A stretch of 64,000 nt of DNA, taken from positions 1-64,000 of the forward strand of contig JAZOLG010000003.1 in assembly GCA_045652765.1 (NCBI GenBank), read 5' to 3'. The stretch is from UBA1231 sp045652765. Its GTDB lineage: Bacteria; Bacillota_I; Bacilli_A; ML615J-28; CAG-313. The translations under genes were made by a program, and so were the position numbers. This document shows, in pieces, positions 19,792 through 27,966 of the stretch; position 1 is the first letter of the stretch; every line of letters starts with the position of its first letter. The notes beneath the pieces are model-generated. The model saw only the letters and a program-made list of their open reading frames with translations, had not been told where the DNA came from and did no database searches.

Positions 19792-20693
19792 CTTTCTAAA
19801 TATCTAATTGCAGATAAAGCAGCTATTGTTCCATCAGCACATGCTGTTGAAACTTGTCTAAAAGTTTTTTGACGACAGTCTCCTGCTACAAAAATTCCAG
19901 GTGTAGCAGTTTGACACAATTCATTGCCAACTATATAACCTTGTTTATCAAGTTCAACAATATTTTTAAAATCTTCATTATGTGGAATATGACCTATTGC
20001 AATAAAAAGTCCTTGAATATTTAAAATAAAATTTTCTTTAGACAATAAATTAGTGAATTCAGCATTTTGTAGACTTCCATCCCCGCTTACGCGATTCAAA
20101 GAACAATTATGCACTATTTCAATATTCGAACGACTACGCATCACTTTTTCAACACTTTTTTCACCATAAAACTTATCAAATAGTGTACAAATGTATACTT
20201 TTTTACAATATTGTGACAAAGCAATGGCATACTGCATAGCAGAATTTCCATCACCAATAACAGCAACATCGTGTCCTTTATGGAATGGTCCATCACAAAC
20301 TGCACAGTATGAAATCCCTTCTCCCATAAAATCATCAACATTTTCCGCATTAATTGTACGATGAGTAACACCTGTGGCAATAATAACACTTTTTGCATGA
20401 TATGTATTGTAATCAGTAACTACTTCAAAATAATCATCAATTTTGTTAACAGCTGTTACATTTTCTACATCAACTGATACACCAAATTCTAAAGCTTGTT
20501 CAAGCATTCTGCTAACTAATTCTTCACCGCTAATAGAAATAATTGAAGGAAAATTTTCAACTTTTGGAGATGAAGCAATTTGTCCGCCAAAGGTTTCTCG
20601 TTCTAATAATAATGTTTTTAATCCACTTCTTGCGGCATAAATACTAGCAGTTATTCCTGCAGGTCCACCACCAACAATCAAAACATCTATCAT
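19779..20693 (-). CDS. trxB: thioredoxin reductase
   Basis: This 304-residue flavoprotein has the FAD site VGGGPAGI at the N-terminus, the redox-active CAVCDG (about residue 133), the NADPH site GDGNSAMQ, and GIFVAGDCR near the C-terminus. It reduces thioredoxin-like disulfides using NADPH. I take the ATG at 20693; a TTG seven codons earlier would overlap nrdD. It starts four bases after the nrdD stop, so the two are cotranscribed. The partner is probably the redoxin domain fused to NrdD, since no separate thioredoxin gene is in the window. Confidence 0.92.
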   Translation of the reverse strand: MIDVLIVGGGPAGITASIYAARSGLKTLLLERETFGGQIASSPKVENFPSIISISGEELVSRMLEQALEFGVSVDVENVTAVNKIDDYFEVVTDYNTYHAKSVIIATGVTHRTINAENVDDFMGEGISYCAVCDGPFHKGHDVAVIGDGNSAMQYAIALSQYCKKVYICTLFDKFYGEKSVEKVMRSRSNIEIVHNCSLNRVSGDGSLQNAEFTNLLSKENFILNIQGLFIAIGHIPHNEDFKNIVELDKQGYIVGNELCQTATPGIFVAGDCRQKTFRQVSTACADGTIAALSAIRYLESKNA

Positions 20694-20697
20694 AACT

Positions 20698-23049
20698 TTA
20701 TTTACTTTCCGCAAACTTTTTAATTAAACTAATATTATCAAATTTTTCATAGCCATCAGCTGTTGGTACTAATAGAGTCGGAGCTTTTTTTACACCATAA
20801 GCATTTGTAACTTCTTTGTTTTCTTCGGCATCTACGAAAATGTAAGCTACACCTGCTTTTTCTAGGATAATTTTAGCAGTTTTACAGTTAGGACATGTTT
20901 TTGTACCAAACAATAAGATATCTTTAACAACTTGTTGTTTTACTTCTTCAGTTTGACTTTCGATCTTTGTTTTTGTTGGAACTTTACTGTTTTCAACATT
21001 ATAAGTTAAACGTTTTTTAAATTCTTGTGTTTTACCATCATTCCAGTTTTGAATTGGACGATAATATCCTGTAATACGACTATAAACTTCAGTTTTTCTT
21101 CCACAAATAGGACATTTATATTCTTCACCATCGATGTATCCATGTAATTGACATACAGAATATGTTGGTGAAATAGTATAATATGGTAGTTTATGATTTT
21201 CAGCAATAGCTTTTACTAATTTTGCACAAGATTCCCACGAAGGCATTTTTTGACCTAAGAATACATGGAAAACAGTACCAGATGTATATAATGTTTGTAA
21301 TTCATCTTGAATTTCTAAAGCTTTAAATAAATCTTCAGTATATCCAACAGGTAAGTGTGAACTATTTGTGTAATATGGTGTTTCACCTTTTTCAGTTACA
21401 GCACTAATAATATGTGGATAATGTTTCTTATCATGTTTAGCAAGACGATATGATGTTGATTCAGCTGGAGTAGCTTCTAAATTATATAAATCGCCATACA
21501 TTTCTTGATAATCAGATAATTTATTACGCATAAAATTAAGAACGTCTTTCGCAAATTGTTGACATTCTTCATGTGTCAAATCTTTCGCTAACCATTTAGC
21601 ATTTAGACATGCTTCATTCATACCAACTAAGCCAATTGTTGAGAAATGATTATTAAATGTGCCTAAATATTTTTTAGTATAAGGATATAAACCTTCATTC
21701 ATTAATTTTGTGATAACATTACGCTTAATTTTTAGTGATCTAGCAGAAATGTTCATCATTTTTTCTAATCTTTGATAAAATTCTTCTTCTGTTTTAGAAA
21801 GATATGCTATTCTTGGTAAATTAATTGTTACAACACCAACAGATCCTGTACTTTCTCCACTACCGAAGAATCCACCTGATTTTTTACGTAATTCACGTAA
21901 ATCTAGTCTTAGACGACAGCACATACTTCTAACATCGCTAGGTTCCATATCACTATTAATATAGTTAGAGAAGTAAGGAGTACCATATTTAGCAGTCATT
22001 TCAAATAATAAACGATTATTTTCAGTATCAGACCAATCAAAATCTTTTGTAATTGAGTATGTTGGAATAGGATATTGGAAACCACGACCATTTGCGTCTC
22101 CTTCTAGCATTACTTCAATAAAAGCTTTATTTACCATTTCCATTTCTTTTACACAGTCTTTGTATTTAAACTTTTGTTCAACTCCACCAACTAATGCATT
22201 CATTTCAGCTAAGTCAGCTGGAACAGTCCAGTCTAAAGTAATATTTGTGAACGGTGCTTGTGTACCCCATCTACTTGGAGTATTAACCCCATAAATAAAT
22301 GATTGAATGCATTGTTTAACTTGTTTATAAGTTAAATTATCAATTTTGACAAATGGAGCAAGATAAGTATCAAAAGAAGAAAATGCTTGAGCACCAGCCC
22401 ATTCATTTTGCATGATACCTAAGAAATTAGTCATTTGATTACATAAAGTAGATAAATGCGCAGCTGGAGATGAAGTAATTTTGCCGGCAACACCACCTAA
22501 GCCATCAGTAATTAATTGTTTTAAACTCCATCCAGCACAATAGCCTGTTAGCATTGATAAGTCATGAATATGAATATCCGCATTTTTATGTGCATTTGCG
22601 ATTTCTTCATCATAAACTTCTGATAACCAATAATTTGCAGTGATTGCACCAGAGTTATTTAAAATTAAACCTCCAACAGAATATGTAACTGTTGAATTTT
22701 CTTTTACACGCCAGTCATTAATTTTTAAGTAATTATTAATTGTATCTTTATAGTCTAAAAAAGTAGACTTAATATTACGCATTTTTTCATGTTGTTTACG
22801 ATATAAAATATATGCTTTCGCAACGTCAATATATCCAGCTTGAATTAACGCTACTTCTACATAGTCTTGTATTTCTTCCACAGATACTAAATCTTCATTA
22901 ATTAAAGCAGTGGCTCTTAAAGTTATTAGTTCTATAATATCAGGAGTATATTTCTTATCTAAAGCCATGAATGCTTTTTCTATAGCATCTTTTATTTTTT
23001 GTAGATTAAATTCAACGATTTTACCATCACGTTTTTTTACACTAATCAT
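20698..23049 (-). CDS. nrdD: anaerobic ribonucleoside-triphosphate reductase with fused redoxin domain
   Basis: This 783-residue class III reductase converts NTPs to dNTPs without oxygen. It has an ATP-cone (about 1-95, MISVKKRDGKIVEF), the ten-stranded barrel, a zinc site (CQLH and CPIC near 633-649), and the glycyl-radical region RITGYYRP (Gly near 661). After about residue 710 a glutaredoxin/thioredoxin-like domain follows with CPNC (719-722) and a cis-Pro-type APTLLVP, absent from usual NrdD. The start has GGAGG upstream; upstream in-frame codons are not needed. Fusion and the adjacent trxB suggest thioredoxin-type rather than formate reduction. Confidence 0.93.
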   Translation of the reverse strand: MISVKKRDGKIVEFNLQKIKDAIEKAFMALDKKYTPDIIELITLRATALINEDLVSVEEIQDYVEVALIQAGYIDVAKAYILYRKQHEKMRNIKSTFLDYKDTINNYLKINDWRVKENSTVTYSVGGLILNNSGAITANYWLSEVYDEEIANAHKNADIHIHDLSMLTGYCAGWSLKQLITDGLGGVAGKITSSPAAHLSTLCNQMTNFLGIMQNEWAGAQAFSSFDTYLAPFVKIDNLTYKQVKQCIQSFIYGVNTPSRWGTQAPFTNITLDWTVPADLAEMNALVGGVEQKFKYKDCVKEMEMVNKAFIEVMLEGDANGRGFQYPIPTYSITKDFDWSDTENNRLLFEMTAKYGTPYFSNYINSDMEPSDVRSMCCRLRLDLRELRKKSGGFFGSGESTGSVGVVTINLPRIAYLSKTEEEFYQRLEKMMNISARSLKIKRNVITKLMNEGLYPYTKKYLGTFNNHFSTIGLVGMNEACLNAKWLAKDLTHEECQQFAKDVLNFMRNKLSDYQEMYGDLYNLEATPAESTSYRLAKHDKKHYPHIISAVTEKGETPYYTNSSHLPVGYTEDLFKALEIQDELQTLYTSGTVFHVFLGQKMPSWESCAKLVKAIAENHKLPYYTISPTYSVCQLHGYIDGEEYKCPICGRKTEVYSRITGYYRPIQNWNDGKTQEFKKRLTYNVENSKVPTKTKIESQTEEVKQQVVKDILLFGTKTCPNCKTAKIILEKAGVAYIFVDAEENKEVTNAYGVKKAPTLLVPTADGYEKFDNISLIKKFAESK

Positions 23050-23086
23050 AAAGGCCTCCTGTTTTTTTGTTGTTAAGTGTAGTGCC

Positions 23087-23115
23087 ATTTTATCATACAA
23101 TTTCTTTAATGTCAA
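23087..23115 (-). promoter_or_regulatory. promoter of nrdD-trxB
   Basis: TTGACA (23110-23115), 17 bases and TAAAAT (23087-23092) lie on the minus strand, 38 bases before the nrdD start. No NrdR-box pair was recognised around it. Confidence 0.8.
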
Positions 23116-23184
23116 AATAAATACACTTGAAAATTTTGTCGAAATTTTCATATTTTTTTATGTTAAATAATTATTTCCTAGAAA

Positions 23185-23221
23185 CAAAAAAAGCAAAATT
23201 TAATACCTAAATTTTGCTTTC
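23185..23221 (-). terminator. terminator overlapping the end of the glycerate kinase fusion gene
   Basis: The stem AAAGCAAAATTTA/TAAATTTTGCTTT begins inside the coding region (it encodes Lys-Ala-Lys-Phe), spans the stop codon, and is followed by seven T on the minus strand. Confidence 0.85.
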
Positions 23222-24753
23222 TCAATTTCTTCTTGTTTAATAATTTTATCGTTTTTTAAGAGCATTTTAACATGTAAAATACCATCTTCTTCGAATATAT
23301 CATTAGTCGAAACAAACCCACATTTTTCATAAAATCCTTGTTTATCGAGTTGTGCATGCACTAAATAAACAGGATATTTTGTATTGTTTAATAAATATGC
23401 AAGAATCATCCTACCGATACCAAAGTTACGATATTGTTGTTTTACAACAAAACGACCAATTTTACCTAAGTTATCATTTACTTCAATTAATCTAACAGTT
23501 CCTATTAATGATTTATTTAAATATAAACCTATATGTTTAGCGCATTCATCAAAACTATCAAACTCTAATTCGTATGGAATACCTTGTTCATCAACAAATA
23601 CTTCTTTTCTAAGTTCCTTTATGTCATTTGTAAGTTTATCATATACAGCAAATTTAAAATCAACAAAATTCAAAAGTTGATCCTTAACAATACGAATAAA
23701 GGTTTTTTCCACATCTTCATAAACAGTTTCTTGATAATTACTTACAAATGTTTCATGTAACGGATAAACTTTATTATTTAATGTTCCATTAAATTTATTA
23801 ATTCCACATATTATTACAACATCAGTATAATGTTCTTTTGCTAAATCTAACATGTAACCTATTACTTTTCCTTGAAAGGACGTATTATCTAAAGCTCCCT
23901 CACCAGTTATCAGCAATGTATCAGCACTTAACTTATCAACAATTTTTAATTCATCAAGCATAACTTTTATTCCACTAACAAGTGAAGATTTTAATATATT
24001 TAAACAATATCCAATTCCACCAGCAGCGCCACATCCTGGCATATTAGAATCAACAGTAAAACAGTGCGTATATTTTTCCATCCAATCTTCTAATTTCAAT
24101 AAAGTATCTTTATTGCCACCCTTTTGAGGTCCATAAGTAAATGTTGCTCCTAATGGACCTAGTAATGGATTATTTACATCACAAAGTCCTATTATTTTAA
24201 CATTTTTACAAAGCTCAAAGACATCATCAAGTATTACTTGATCAAATTGAACACTGTGATCATAAAAAGGTAAAACTTCATTACCATGAGAATAGAATCT
24301 ACCGCCTAAAGCACCTAAAATTCCCATTCCACCATCATTTGTAATAGAACCTCCTAAACCCAAATAAATCTTTTCATAACCATTTAAAATAATATCTTTT
24401 AAAACAACACCGATACCATATGTTGAAGCATGCCATAAATCAAGATGATCATTAACTGAAAATCCTACACAGCTCGCCACGTCAAAAACAGCGTTTTTTT
24501 CTTTAACACCATAGTATGATAGAATTTTTTGATTAAAACAGTTAACAGTATCAACATATCTTTTTTCATAACCTAATTCATTTATAAAAAAATCTACTGT
24601 TCCCTCACCACCATCTGCGATCCTAAATGTTTCTACATTTAAATCTGGAAGATAATTTTTAAAGACTCTTTTACCTATTTCGCCAATGTCTTTGGAAGAA
24701 ATAGAATTTTTAAAACTGTCTGATAAAATTAATAATTTATTGTATTTACTCAT
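23200..24753 (-). CDS. glycerate kinase fused to GNAT acetyltransferase
   Basis: This 517-residue protein joins two enzymes. Residues about 5-365 are a GlxK-type glycerate kinase (LSDSFKNSISS, RIADGGEGTVD, GLGGSITNDGGMG, GCGAAGGIG, LITGEGALDNTSFQGK), which phosphorylates D-glycerate. Residues about 370-505 form a GNAT domain of the ElaA/YjcF kind (REVFVDEQGIP, IGTVRLIE, VKQQYRNFGIG, FYEKCGF). Normal GlxK ends near 380. The joint has no stop or frameshift. The acetyl acceptor is unknown. The ribosome site GGAG lies in the 3' arm of the preceding hairpin, twelve bases before the ATG. Confidence 0.88.
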   Translation of the reverse strand: MSKYNKLLILSDSFKNSISSKDIGEIGKRVFKNYLPDLNVETFRIADGGEGTVDFFINELGYEKRYVDTVNCFNQKILSYYGVKEKNAVFDVASCVGFSVNDHLDLWHASTYGIGVVLKDIILNGYEKIYLGLGGSITNDGGMGILGALGGRFYSHGNEVLPFYDHSVQFDQVILDDVFELCKNVKIIGLCDVNNPLLGPLGATFTYGPQKGGNKDTLLKLEDWMEKYTHCFTVDSNMPGCGAAGGIGYCLNILKSSLVSGIKVMLDELKIVDKLSADTLLITGEGALDNTSFQGKVIGYMLDLAKEHYTDVVIICGINKFNGTLNNKVYPLHETFVSNYQETVYEDVEKTFIRIVKDQLLNFVDFKFAVYDKLTNDIKELRKEVFVDEQGIPYELEFDSFDECAKHIGLYLNKSLIGTVRLIEVNDNLGKIGRFVVKQQYRNFGIGRMILAYLLNNTKYPVYLVHAQLDKQGFYEKCGFVSTNDIFEEDGILHVKMLLKNDKIIKQEEIEKAKFRY

Positions 24754-24762
24754 AACAATGAA

Positions 24763-24784
24763 AATCTCCAGAAAACTGGAGATT
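24763..24784 (-). terminator. hairpin between DUF885 gene start region and glycerate kinase gene
   Basis: A perfect 9-bp stem (AATCTCCAG/CTGGAGATT) with a four-base loop lies between the upstream DUF885 gene and the fusion gene. Its T-run is weak, and its downstream arm contains the GGAG of the following gene, so it may act on translation rather than, or as well as, termination. Confidence 0.55.
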
Positions 24785-24791
24785 CCTTTCT

Positions 24792-26588
24792 TTATTTATT
24801 AGCATTAATGTAGTTATCAACTACTGTTTCAACATATCTTAAAGGAACTGGTCCACAATCTAAAATTAATTTATGGAATTCCAAAGGACTAAAATTTGTA
24901 CCTAAAGCTTGTTCTGCTCTTTCATACATATCACATAATTTAAAGTATGTATAGTAATATGTTTGAGAATTTGTAGGGACTTCAACTAATTGTTCATACA
25001 CTGGTCTTGTTTTTTCAAGTGTATATCCACTAAAATATTTTGATAAAAATTCACAAGTTTCTTCTAATGTCCAACCTTCATAGTGAATTCCCATATCAAG
25101 ACGTGCAGTTAAAACACCATTTAAGATATCATAATTTTTCATATAATTAATAACATCTTCACTCAAACCATCAACAAAATTATACATATAAAGTTCAGTA
25201 TAAGTTGCCCATCCTTCCATATAACCACTATTTTTTAAAACTTTACGCATAATATTAGTATCTTTTGTCTTAAAATAGATATTTTGATACATGTGACCCG
25301 GAATACCTTCATGAGCCAAAGTTGTATATAAATAATTATAATCACCGTCAATACGTTTTTGATTTAAGAAAATTGATTCACTATCATAATCATCAATTGG
25401 TGATGAAATATAAGCAGCAGGACTAAAATGATCTTCCATTGATGGATGGACATTTTTAATATTTATTTCAGGATATTTCTCAATTTGAGGAAAATGTCCA
25501 ATAATCATTGTTTTATAAAGTTCCATTTGTTCTTCTGGTGTTTTATCCATTAAAACAACATTACTGACAGCATCAGAAATATTTGGATTATTCTTCGAAA
25601 TTGTAACAATATTCTTAATAATTTCATCTAAATGATCTTGAATATAATCAATAGCATCCGGAATAGAATCCTCATAACCTGTGGCATCTTTGAATAAATA
25701 TGCATAATATTCTTTTCCAATTTCTTGAACAGTTCCATCATCAAGTGTCTTTGTATAATGAGCAAGTCCCATTTCGTTAGTAGCACGACCTTTTAAAGCT
25801 GGAAGATTATCACGAACATAAGCATATCCTTCATTTAAGTAAGAATTTATTACTTCTTTATTTCTATTAATATATTCTAGTTTTTCACTATCACTTAATC
25901 CAAGTCCTTCTAATCTTTCAGGGAATGTAGAAATTAAGAAATGCTCATCACCTGATGAAATGAATTCTACACATTGATCAATAACTTTATCGATAACAAA
26001 ATCAGGCATGCCATAACCAGCATCAGCTTTCTTATGCTCATAATTAACATATTCTTTAAATGTATCAGGTACTAACATCATTAAACCAAAATAATTTTCA
26101 ATATCTTGCACATTATCAAAACGATATTCTGCAAACAAAATCGGCAATTGAGCCTGATAACCTAAATAAGAACCTAAATAGTTATTATCAAGATAGACCA
26201 TATCACCAGTTTTTTCATTAATACTATCAAGCAAGTCTACAATAACATTATAAGTCATTTGTTGATCAAATGTTAAAGCATTATAATCATAATTTTTAAT
26301 TGGACCAAAATATAAATTGATAATAGCTACACCTAATGCTGAATTAGAACCAGGTGTAGGTAAAGAAAGTTTCGTTTCTTCTATTGGTAATTCATCACGA
26401 TTTTTAAATAAGAAATGAATTGTCATCTCATCATTTCCTATTAATGTTCCGAATAATTTTTTTGTATATTCGTCAAAATCTCCCGGATCAATGTTATCAA
26501 CTATTTTCTTACAAGAAGTCGTTAATAATAAAGCAACAAAAAAGATCATTATAAAAACAATTTTTCGCATTTTTTTAATCAATTTCAT
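24792..26588 (-). CDS. DUF885 family lipoprotein, putative metallopeptidase
   Basis: This 598-residue protein starts at MKLIKK (GGAGG upstream). A signal peptide with lipobox LLTTSC (Cys26) anchors it outside the membrane. The remainder matches the DUF885 family, with the zinc-like motif AHEGIPGH (425-432) and a downstream GYMEGWATYTE that supplies a further Glu, as in gluzincin-like peptidases. DUF885 proteins are common secreted lipoproteins in Firmicutes and Bacteroidetes and are thought to be dipeptidyl or carboxypeptidases; the substrate is unproven. Likely role is peptide scavenging at the surface. Confidence 0.87.
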   Translation of the reverse strand: MKLIKKMRKIVFIMIFFVALLLTTSCKKIVDNIDPGDFDEYTKKLFGTLIGNDEMTIHFLFKNRDELPIEETKLSLPTPGSNSALGVAIINLYFGPIKNYDYNALTFDQQMTYNVIVDLLDSINEKTGDMVYLDNNYLGSYLGYQAQLPILFAEYRFDNVQDIENYFGLMMLVPDTFKEYVNYEHKKADAGYGMPDFVIDKVIDQCVEFISSGDEHFLISTFPERLEGLGLSDSEKLEYINRNKEVINSYLNEGYAYVRDNLPALKGRATNEMGLAHYTKTLDDGTVQEIGKEYYAYLFKDATGYEDSIPDAIDYIQDHLDEIIKNIVTISKNNPNISDAVSNVVLMDKTPEEQMELYKTMIIGHFPQIEKYPEINIKNVHPSMEDHFSPAAYISSPIDDYDSESIFLNQKRIDGDYNYLYTTLAHEGIPGHMYQNIYFKTKDTNIMRKVLKNSGYMEGWATYTELYMYNFVDGLSEDVINYMKNYDILNGVLTARLDMGIHYEGWTLEETCEFLSKYFSGYTLEKTRPVYEQLVEVPTNSQTYYYTYFKLCDMYERAEQALGTNFSPLEFHKLILDCGPVPLRYVETVVDNYINANK

Positions 26589-26618
26589 AAAAACCTCCAA
26601 AATTCATGTGTGTTTTAC

Positions 26619-26647
26619 TTTACAAATTATTTAAAATTTGATATAAT
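26619..26647 (+). promoter_or_regulatory. promoter of tRNA-Arg
   Basis: TTTACA (26619-26624), 17 bases and TATAAT (26642-26647) end 11 bases before the tRNA. Confidence 0.85.
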
Positions 26648-26658
26648 AATTGTGTTAT

Positions 26659-26735
26659 GTCCCAATAGCTCAGCTGGATAGAGCAACGGCCTTCTAAGCC
26701 GTGTGTCGGGGGTTCGAATCCCTTTTGGGACGCCA
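26659..26735 (+). tRNA. tRNA-Arg (anticodon TCT)
   Basis: The 77-base cloverleaf has acceptor GTCCCAA/TTGGGAC, D arm GCTC/GAGC, anticodon stem ACGGC/GCCGT around CTTCTAA, TTCGAAT in the T loop, and encoded CCA. The anticodon reads AGA, the favoured Arg codon of AT-rich genomes. It is a single-gene unit on the plus strand. Confidence 0.97.
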
Positions 26736-26748
26736 TTTTTTTTGAATT

Positions 26749-26776
26749 AAACATGTGGAATCCACATGTTTTTTTT
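26749..26776 (+). terminator. terminator of tRNA-Arg
   Basis: Stem AAACATGTGG/CCACATGTTT with a three-base loop is followed by a run of T on the plus strand. Confidence 0.87.
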
Positions 26777-27443
26777 AATATTTACCTTTTATTAAATTGG
26801 TAATACAAATTACTAAATATGGTATAGCCGCAACAATTCCAAATATTCTTAAAAAAGCAATAATTGAAGAAATAAAGAATATCATCCACCATCTAAAAAC
26901 AAACTGATGATTTTTTAAGTAATGGAATGCAATAAATCCAGCAACACCAAATCCAAATATTGATAACCCTACGAAGACTTCATTATAAACCATCATAATA
27001 CAAAACATCCAATATGGTTCAGCGTCAATATAAGTTGCCTTATACAGAGCATAACGTCCACTAAAATTATAATCTTGTAGTTTATTTACATAATATAAAG
27101 ATAAAATAGTAACCATTACTACAAAATAAATAATATAACCTAGATAAAACCAAAATACTTTACGGTTACCAAAATACCAATTATATTGTTCTCGTGTTGT
27201 ACTAGAACGCATTTTCTTGGTTGCAGTTTTTCTTTCTTCTGTTAAATTACGTACAGCAATATCCTCATATGGGAACTTTAAAACTCTACATAATAATTCT
27301 AATTGATAATCATTAGGAACAAGTTTTTCTTGTTCAAATGCTTTTAGTATTATTACATCAATTCCTGTTAATTCACTAATTTCTTCAAATGTTTTTCCAG
27401 ATTCTTGATGTAATAGCTTTAAATTTTCACTTAGTATTGACAT
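26775..27443 (-). CDS. XRE-type HTH protein with C-terminal membrane domain
   Basis: This 222-residue protein starts at MSILSEN (GGAG upstream). Residues about 3-55 form an XRE/Cro-like HTH (LKLLHQESGKTFEEISELTGID). A linker of about 25 charged residues leads to four membrane segments (about 95-120, 145-175 and two near the end). The layout suggests a membrane-tethered DNA-binding regulator. No ligand domain is recognised, and the regulated genes are unknown. It stands downstream of the Nudix gene, 97 bases away, with a terminator between them. Confidence 0.75.
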   Translation of the reverse strand: MSILSENLKLLHQESGKTFEEISELTGIDVIILKAFEQEKLVPNDYQLELLCRVLKFPYEDIAVRNLTEERKTATKKMRSSTTREQYNWYFGNRKVFWFYLGYIIYFVVMVTILSLYYVNKLQDYNFSGRYALYKATYIDAEPYWMFCIMMVYNEVFVGLSIFGFGVAGFIAFHYLKNHQFVFRWWMIFFISSIIAFLRIFGIVAAIPYLVICITNLIKGKY

Positions 27444-27516
27444 ATTAGTATCTCCTTGATTATATTTTATCATTATTTGAATAATTTATCAAGTAATAAA
27501 AATGAACTTTATATGA

Positions 27517-27549
27517 AAAAAGTGATTGTAGTTAATACAATCACTTTTT
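27517..27549 (-). terminator. terminator overlapping the Nudix stop codon
   Basis: A stem of about 14 bp (AAAAGTGATTGTA/TACAATCACTTTT) starts within the last codons and the TGA stop of the Nudix gene and ends in T residues on the minus strand. Confidence 0.85.
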
Positions 27550-27924
27550 CATTAATTCAATAAGGACATTTTTTTCAATATCATATGTAATAACGTCAAT
27601 AGCCTCTACAACATTATACCATTTAATGTCATCTACTTCAGCGATTTGTCGTTTTACAATACCATCTTGATAAGTTGCATAAAAATATACAACATCTTTT
27701 AACGTACCTGGATATGGACTATAATTAATCACAACTCTTTTATTGATATCTATTAAAACTTTTAAATTTGTTTCTTCTAATATTTCACGGTTTGCAGTCT
27801 CAATTTCTGTTTCATTACCTTCAACATGACCTTTAGGGAAAGACCAATGACCTTTAACAGATTTAATTAATAAGACTTTGTCATTATTAAAAATTACTGC
27901 GCCGCATGATTTTTCATATTTCAT
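27541..27924 (-). CDS. Nudix hydrolase, Ap4A hydrolase-like
   Basis: This 127-residue protein has a complete Nudix box beginning at GHVEGNETEIETANREILEE (about 32-51) and the opening SCGAVIFNN. The overall form (WSFPKGHVE, WYNVVEA near the end) matches bacterial bis(5'-nucleosyl)-tetraphosphatases, which cut dinucleoside polyphosphates in the cytoplasm; other substrates such as oxidised nucleotides are possible. TTTAGGTGAT precedes the ATG. It follows the rpoC terminator, 42 bases upstream. Confidence 0.88.
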   Translation of the reverse strand: MKYEKSCGAVIFNNDKVLLIKSVKGHWSFPKGHVEGNETEIETANREILEETNLKVLIDINKRVVINYSPYPGTLKDVVYFYATYQDGIVKRQIAEVDDIKWYNVVEAIDVITYDIEKNVLIELMKK

Positions 27925-27939
27925 ATTATCACCTAAATA

Positions 27940-27966
27940 AAAGGAGGGAAAATCCCTCCTTATTTT
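27940..27966 (-). terminator. terminator of rpoBC
   Basis: Stem AAGGAGGGA/TCCCTCCTT closely follows the rpoC stop codon, with TTTTATTT after it on the minus strand. Confidence 0.8.

Noticed and set aside
23050..23151. Extra 34 N-terminal codons of nrdD
   Set aside because: The ATG at 23049 has GGAGG and begins exactly with the ATP-cone; the longer reading covers the promoter.
14534..26735. Integration of a mobile element next to the tRNA genes
   Set aside because: No integrase, direct repeat of the tRNA 3' end, or transposase lies nearby; both tRNAs have their own terminators.
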